Shown: positions 58,862 through 64,000 of the stretch, piece by piece
Layout of the letters: each line of letters opens with the position of its first letter
Numbering within the stretch: the first letter of the stretch is position 1
Assembly: GCF_024713945.1 (NCBI RefSeq)
Contig: NC_134679.1
Location: 4,903,001-4,967,000, forward strand
DNA from: Dermatophagoides farinae
Lineage: Eukaryota > Arthropoda > Arachnida > Sarcoptiformes > Pyroglyphidae
DNA length: 64,000 nt
Direction: 5' to 3'
The notes under the pieces: model-generated
Databases searched by the model: none
The model's input: the letters and a program-made list of their open reading frames with translations, nothing else
What the model was told of the DNA's origin: nothing
Translations under genes and position numbers: made by a program

Positions 58862-59329
58862 ATGGGCGGTCATACCACCGATCACGTTCAATATGATCAG
58901 GCTCAATTGGAGGAGATATTCCAAATATTCGACACCAAAGGTGATGGATGTATTGATGTCGATCAAATTGGTGAAGTTTTACGTGCAATGGGTCAGAATC
59001 CAACAGAAGCCGATATACATCGTTGCTCTGAACCATTACGTGAACAACAAAGAGATCAACGAATAACGTTTGAAGTATTCATGCCAATTTATCAACAAAT
59101 TTCCAAAAATAAAGACCGCTATTCATTTGATGATATTGTCGAAGGCTTACGACATTTCGATACGGATGGATCCGGTACGATTGGTGCAGCTGAACTTCGA
59201 CATTTATTAACAGCATTGGGTGAAAAATTAACTGAAGATGAAGTAGAACAATTGATCGATTCCACTATGATCGATGATGAAGGACGAATCAATTATGAAA
59301 CATTCGTTAAGGCTATCATGAATGGTTGA
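58862..59329 (+). CDS. Myosin essential (alkali) light chain
   Basis: Single-exon protein of 155 residues, calmodulin-like. EF-hand-related segments are at about residues 14-42 ([13 protein letters not shown]) and 85-115 ([13 protein letters not shown]). The linker [16 protein letters not shown] and [20 protein letters not shown] are hallmarks of myosin essential light chains (fly Mlc1/Mlc-c, human MYL6). It binds the first IQ motif of the myosin neck. In dust mites this family is described as the group 26 allergen; identity with that allergen cannot be proved here. Two in-frame codons for Val/Leu upstream lack a Met, so 58862 is the start. A poly(A) signal lies at 59410-59415. Confidence 0.9.
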   Translation: MGGHTTDHVQYDQAQLEEIFQIFDTKGDGCIDVDQIGEVLRAMGQNPTEADIHRCSEPLREQQRDQRITFEVFMPIYQQISKNKDRYSFDDIVEGLRHFDTDGSGTIGAAELRHLLTALGEKLTEDEVEQLIDSTMIDDEGRINYETFVKAIMNG

Positions 59330-59965
59330 TTTGAATTTCATTTTCAAAACAAAACCTGTTGTGCAAATTCTTTCCACCATATGAAATTTAATTGTTGTCT
59401 GTTCTCTGCAATAAAGAATAACTGTTGTTGTTAAATGTATTTAGATTTATATACATGGGTCATGATAAATGATGCTTGTGTGTGAATGTAACAATCAAAA
59501 GATGTCAAGATCTTCATAGGATAGTATTCGAACAATACAACACGATCATTATGTGTTTGTCTGTAAATGAATTGCATAAAGTTGGCGGGAAAAAATTAAA
59601 ATAGTTAAGATGATGATGATAATGATGATGATGATGAAAAAAAGAGCCGAAAAAACCAGTTCCCAAAAAAAATTGATCTTGTTGAGAGAAAAAAACAGGA
59701 TCCGGCGATCTCTTGATTATAACCTCTTTTGGATCTCTATCTGCATTGTTCATAAGCACCATCAATTCAAGATTTTTCTTTTCTTTTATTACTACAAAGA
59801 AATTTATAAATATGATTGTTATCTTACCAGCAAGTCAACCGTGGAAAATATTTTTTTTCACTTTGAAATTCTTAGAAAATGTTTTTGGAGCTTGATTGTG
59901 TGTGTGTGTGTGTTTGTGAGATATGATCATTTCTGAATAAAATTCTTTTCGTGATCAATGTAACA
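59330..59965. other. 3' flank of the myosin light chain gene and 5' flank of the NUDT19-like gene
   Basis: Contains the light chain AATAAA (59410-59415), a GAT run (about 59610-59637) and a GT run (about 59897-59912). The 108-codon frame at 59610-59936 is low complexity. No gene. Confidence 0.55.
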
Positions 59966-61102
59966 ATGAACCAACAGCAACAACAACAAACGACTGACTG
60001 GAACAAAAATGTTGCCCTCATAATTCTCAGTCCCATCATAGACATCAATGATTCGTCATTGATAACCGACATTGATCATGATGATGATCATTTTGATTAT
60101 CGAATATATCTTCAACATTTAGAACGTCATGAAAAAATTTCACCTGATATCTCATACGATAAATTACCAAGAATGAATCTTTCCGATGATGATTTTCATC
60201 GTGATTGGATCGCTTCGATCGATTGGCTACGTCGAGATCCATCAGTGGAAAAGGTTAAATTTCAAAATGTGCCTATGATTCATGATAGATCAACTGTATG
60301 TGGTGATTATGGTGAACATCATCAAGATGTATTGCTTGCTCTTCGCATTTGTGCTTTAAGATGTTTATTCAACGAAATTGGTATCTTACCAAACCATTGT
60401 AATTTTGATAAATTTGATGATTGGCTCGATAAATGTCGTAAAGATTGGCAAATTTTTCGTAGATTATATACAGCCAACAATTCGTTACAAATCAACTTTG
60501 ATGAAATTGAATTGTACGAATGGTGGAATTGGTTGACACCAACTTCTGTTGGCCGTTCTCCACGTTATGATACATTATACTATCTGGTCATATTGAAAGA
60601 ATCTTTTCAAAAAATTCAAACACTGTCTAGACATGGTCATTGGATTTCACTTGATCAAATACCATCATTGATATTACCTCCCAATGATTGTTATGAACTA
60701 ACTTGCTTATCTAGATTTCATCAAATTAATCAATTGAAGCTCTACATGCGGCTAGAATATCCACGAATTCCAATTAAACGATGGATTCCATTCATAGAGT
60801 TTTATCAGGATGGTTGCATTTCATATTTACCAGGTAATTGTGATATTATTAGAATGTTTTGATAATAAGAATGACATCAATTTTCAGGTGATCAATTCTA
60901 TCCGAATCATGTACCAATCATTCCAATTGCACCACCGAATTTCAACACAAACATCACAATGATTCAACGAAGATCATTATCTATGAATCGTATTGAACAT
61001 CATGGATTAAAATATCAAATAGTCGTTTCAGGAGCTAAAATAAGTGATCATTATCATCACATTCCGTATACGAAAATTTCAAATGTAATATCAAAACTGT
61101 AG
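59966..61102 (+). CDS. NUDT19-like Nudix-fold protein with degenerate Nudix box
   Basis: Exons 59966-60833 and 60888-61102 (54-bp intron, phase 1) encode 360 residues. The family call rests on ALRICALRCLFNEIGIL, which aligns with the Nudix box of NUDT19/RP2p-type proteins. It is supported by WWNWLTPTSVGRSPRYDTLYYL, close to the WLTP...RRFDT-F region of NUDT19. NUDT19 is a peroxisomal/mitochondrial CoA and acyl-CoA diphosphatase. Here the metal-binding signature RExxEExG reads RCLFNEIG: two of the three acidic residues are missing, so catalysis is doubtful. I see no PTS1 signal; the end is ISKL. The start was moved to the first true ATG. The 3' end is 21 bp from the convergent gene. Confidence 0.65.
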
Positions 61103-61123
61103 CAAAAATTTTTTTTTTATTCA

Positions 61124-61789
61124 TCATCGATTTCTAATCCATTTTATGACTAATACAATGGCTATAGTCAAAAAGTTTAAGCCAACAAAACTTATAAAAT
61201 CGCTACTATAAAAATATTCGCCCATCATCTTCTTGAATAATTCTATGTAAAAATTTTTTGAGCCAGGCCTTGATTCTTTTTTATTCGCCGGTTTCTGTTG
61301 TGGTGCTGCAGTGATAATGACGGGCGAAATGTTTGATTTATCAATAGTCTTTGGTTGATCGTCTCTCGATATGGATTGTTTTTCTACAATTATACTTAGA
61401 CTGTTGCGACGGCTTTGTTCACCTTTTTTGAATAAGTTACTACTTTTGATACTAGTTGAAGATTCGCTGAGAGTATTGCTTGTAGGCACATTAAATTTGA
61501 CCGGTGAGAAAGAAGAATCCACATTTGATGATGATAGTGACGTTGTTGATAAACTTAAATCTATCGGTGTTGGTATCGACTTGTCTTTGGCTAATTTGAC
61601 ATTAACAAATTGTGATTTTTTTCCATATAATCCCAATGGATCAAGTTGTTTAGAATTAAGTGAACGAGGCAGTTTTTGTTTCGAGATCAAAGTTTTTCCG
61701 ACCAATGATGATTTTTCGGAAGTTTTGGCCAATCCTTTTTTCAAACTGTTTTTGGCAATCGCTTTATTTGTTTTCGATTTATCATCCAT
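61124..61789 (-). CDS. Tail-anchored protein of unknown function (221 aa)
   Basis: A Lys/Ser-rich, mostly disordered protein with one hydrophobic segment at the very C-terminus (about residues 197-216, FVGLNFLTIAIVLVIKW) followed by IRNR. This is the layout of a tail-anchored membrane protein with a cytosolic N-terminus. Several Ser-rich basic patches (RRNSLSIIV) look like kinase sites. I do not recognise a family. Two consecutive TGA stops are followed at once by a minus-strand AATAAA (61116-61121), so the 3' UTR would be extremely short and overlaps that of the NUDT19-like gene. Confidence 0.6.
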   Translation of the reverse strand: MDDKSKTNKAIAKNSLKKGLAKTSEKSSLVGKTLISKQKLPRSLNSKQLDPLGLYGKKSQFVNVKLAKDKSIPTPIDLSLSTTSLSSSNVDSSFSPVKFNVPTSNTLSESSTSIKSSNLFKKGEQSRRNSLSIIVEKQSISRDDQPKTIDKSNISPVIITAAPQQKPANKKESRPGSKNFYIELFKKMMGEYFYSSDFISFVGLNFLTIAIVLVIKWIRNR

Positions 61790-62087
61790 AATATTCGCTA
61801 ATAATTATTATTACTAGATTTAATCAACATGCAAGCATTTAAATTTTTGAAATAAATATGAATAACAATCGATCGATATAATTTATTTTGTAAAAAAAAG
61901 AATTTAGAACTTCAAATTTGATTTGTTTTATTTCAAACATGTCGTAAGTTGTATAGAATGAATGAAACAAAAAATTTGCCATTCATCTTCATCATTTGTC
62001 ATTGAATGAAACAAACCAGAACTCCTAAAAATCATATATCGATTATAAATAAAATTCGAATCTGTTTGATAGATCGAACTTGAACAA
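61790..62087. other. Divergent upstream region between two unknown genes
   Basis: About 300 bp between the start codons of the tail-anchored protein (-) and the small one-TM protein (+). AT-rich; no defined site recognised. Confidence 0.5.
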
Positions 62088-62474
62088 ATGTCAAATATTA
62101 GCCATTTTTCATGTTCATTTGATTTGAAATTATTCATCAAAGGCAAACATGACAAGGACAACAGTCAAACAATTCTGATATTCCTTACAACGTTTGTATT
62201 TCTAATGTTTCTTGCCTATTTAATGGCATTGGTAATCGGATCTCATATTGCTAGAATGCAAGTCAGATATTACATTATAAGAATAATCAATCAACAACGG
62301 CAACAACAACAACAACAGCAGCAACAAAAACGAAGCCGCCATCATCATCAACAAGAAAAAAATCAACAGCAGAATAGTCTGGAATTATTTTTGACAAAAC
62401 TGGATGAAGAAGATCGATCACGCAAATGTCGAAGATTTTCATTTTCATGTTCACTCACTCCTCAAAAACGGTAG
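62088..62474 (+). CDS. Small single-TM protein of unknown function (128 aa)
   Basis: It has one hydrophobic segment at about residues 28-52 (ILIFLTTFVFLMFLAYLMALV), then a basic, Gln-rich tail (RQQQQ..., HHHQQEKNQQQ) ending in RRFSFSCSLTPQKR. A poly(A) signal AATAAA at 62536-62541 and a convergent neighbour support a transcribed gene. No family recognised. The Gln tract is a CAA/CAG repeat, so its length may vary between individuals. It could also be a non-coding transcript with a chance frame. Confidence 0.45.
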   Translation: MSNISHFSCSFDLKLFIKGKHDKDNSQTILIFLTTFVFLMFLAYLMALVIGSHIARMQVRYYIIRIINQQRQQQQQQQQQKRSRHHHQQEKNQQQNSLELFLTKLDEEDRSRKCRRFSFSCSLTPQKR

Positions 62475-62572
62475 TAGTTTAATCAATGTATAAATAGAAC
62501 GCAATCAATTGATAATTTATAGAAAAATGATTAAAAATAAATTCTTAATACAATCTTATCATGATTTAGATG

Positions 62573-63630
62573 TCAATGATGTCGAGTGTAATTATATTGA
62601 TTAGGATAAGTATCGATTGTTGATGGATCTGCTTCTTTAGAGGCAACATTATCCGAATCTTGATTAAACATTTTAACTACCGAATTGTACACGACAAAAT
62701 TATTGACACGAAATTGAAATCCAACACCATCCTGTACGGATGGCTGTCGTTGCCAATCGCTGCTACCACTCCTAACTGGTTCTATCCCGACATCCTTAGA
62801 TGTATTCGGTTGTATGAGAGGATTTTTTTCCAAGTTGCCTGAATCTCGATTCACTATGTTTATATTGGTTGGTCCATATTGATTTGCGGAAAATTTTGAT
62901 TCATACGTTGATAATAAAAATGGATGTTTCGATTGGTGACAGAGAAATTCATCATCACCTTCGGGACAATCACTTCGATTATCGCATAATTTTGACATTT
63001 CAATACAAATATTTGTGGAATTGCGACAAAGATAACAACCTCCAGCGACTGTATGATTGTCGGTTTTGTCATGATGACAAATGTCATCAGATTCATCTTG
63101 ACCATTTGGACAATCTCGATGACCATCACATAGACGTGAACGATCGATACAAATAAACCGTGGTATAGATGTTGCTGGAAACAGTGAATAATCATCATCC
63201 AATAAATGATTTGATTTTTTTATTTCATTTGATAACCAACATTGAAACATTCCATTCGGACAAGAATTGTTTGCGTCATTAAATGGCTTTTCTGTGGTGC
63301 TCGTCATTATTGATGGTAACGGTGCAATCGTATCCACTGTTTCCGTAGTCGTAGGATAAGTTGTTGCTTCTGGAATCGTATTAAAAACGAGAAACATCAA
63401 TCCTATGGTTGACATGATTGATGTGGTCGTCATCATTACAACAGCCATGATGCTCAATATAATTATCGAAACGATGATGAAATGATTCTTTTTTGTATAC
63501 CGATAGTATGTAACGTAGTTGCAGGGCTTTAGTTTAAACAACGAAAAAAAAATTAGGCACTGAAAGTTTAGTATTAATGAATCAAATACGAAAACAGAAA
63601 ATCACAAACAAATCAATAAACACTCACCAT
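62573..63630 (-). CDS. Membrane or secreted protein with two LDL-receptor class A repeats
   Basis: Exon 1 ends with the start codon itself (ATG at 63628-63630, directly followed by GTGAGT); exon 2 is 62573-63559, joined in frame across a 68-bp intron, giving 329 residues. A hydrophobic region at about 28-61 is a signal anchor or late signal peptide. LDLa repeats are at about 101-162 (with a long insert between the first cysteines) and 176-208; both show the calcium-binding CDGxxDCxxGxDE pattern (CDGHRDCPNGQDESDD, CDNRSDCPEGDDEFLC). The C-terminal 120 residues are polar and unrecognised. Such repeats bind ligands or calcium in extracellular proteins. An alternative start is the internal Met at 63448, which would give a typical signal peptide. 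Confidence 0.75.
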
Positions 63631-64000
63631 CCGATTTTTTTTTTAAATTTGAAAAAAAATTCTGTAATTTCACAAAAAATCTAGTTAGTCTTGAGAATTT
63701 GTGTGCGTCTCTTATTTTTAATCACAACAGAAAAAACGAGCAAATCACTTGATTCGTCATTTGTCGAAAATTGTTTATATCCGAAAATCACAAAAAAATT
63801 GATCGGCTGATTTGGTTTCGATACTTCGAATGGCGATCATCATGTTTTTTATAGGCGATAATGATGCCAGCGTATGTAAAAAAATTTTGCTTAAAGAAGC
63901 AAAAAAAAAAATTTAAAAACGCTGTACAAGATATGATGATAGTGGTGAATAGATTTTGTTGTCGCTCCTGAATAACCCAAATCCATCAATCTCATTTTTT
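63631..64000. other. 5' flank of the LDLa gene at the window edge
   Basis: AT-rich sequence that should contain the promoter and 5' UTR of the LDLa gene. No other feature recognised. Confidence 0.5.

Noticed and set aside
59610-59936. 108-codon frame between the light chain and NUDT19-like genes
   Set aside because: Starts in a GAT repeat (poly-Met) and continues in low-complexity F/I/K sequence.

Overview
This window looks like genomic DNA from an astigmatid mite, probably a house dust mite close to Dermatophagoides. The DNA is AT-rich and dense in CAT/ATG, CAA/TTG and CA/GT microsatellites and A/T runs. Most introns are only 50-90 bp with GT..AG ends. The proteins are arthropod-type: a CPAP3-like cuticle protein, a PGRP, an IRS/chico homologue, and a myosin essential light chain of the kind described as mite group 26 allergens. 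The species call is inference. I see no rRNA, tRNA, CRISPR array, provirus or intact transposon.

Layout. 1-13.3 kb: low-complexity DNA with no supportable gene. 13.3-17.7 kb: a four-exon chitin-binding (CPAP3/obstructor-like) gene. 18.2-33.7 kb: a lipid-enzyme cluster. It holds a KAR/HSD17B12-like reductase (-), two near-identical alkylglycerol monooxygenase (AGMO) genes, the first with a one-base frameshift, and three ELO (fatty-acid elongase) 5' exons of which only the last is certainly linked to a 3' exon. Shared flanking sequence indicates that an AGMO-ELO cassette was multiplied to three units that decayed in different ways. 34.2-36.4 kb: a secreted protein with three MATH/TRAF-like domains (-). 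37.0-41.6 kb: an insulin receptor substrate with PH and PTB domains (-). 41.6-46.4 kb: low-complexity DNA, probably IRS 5' flank. 46.4-50.9 kb: two nearly identical multi-pass membrane proteins, possibly gustatory receptors, alternating with decayed 3' fragments of the same family. 51.1-53.7 kb: WDR5 (-) and GAR1 (+), divergently arranged. 54.0-56.4 kb: two paralogous small secreted proteins (-) beside a PGRP (+). 56.4-57.7 kb: QTRT1 (-). 58.9-59.3 kb: myosin essential light chain (+). 60.0-63.6 kb: a NUDT19-like protein with a degenerate Nudix box (+), a tail-anchored unknown (-), a small one-TM unknown (+) and an LDLa-repeat membrane protein (-).

Functional links. The reductase and elongases belong to the same endoplasmic-reticulum pathway, very-long-chain fatty-acid synthesis, and AGMO cleaves ether lipids, so 18-34 kb may be a lipid gene cluster. 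The small secreted pair beside the PGRP could be a defence-related neighbourhood. WDR5, GAR1 and QTRT1 are housekeeping genes. The best candidates for something undescribed are the decaying AGMO-ELO cassettes, with two elongase first exons able to use one terminal exon; the secreted triple-MATH protein; the small secreted pair; and the alternating receptor/pseudogene array.
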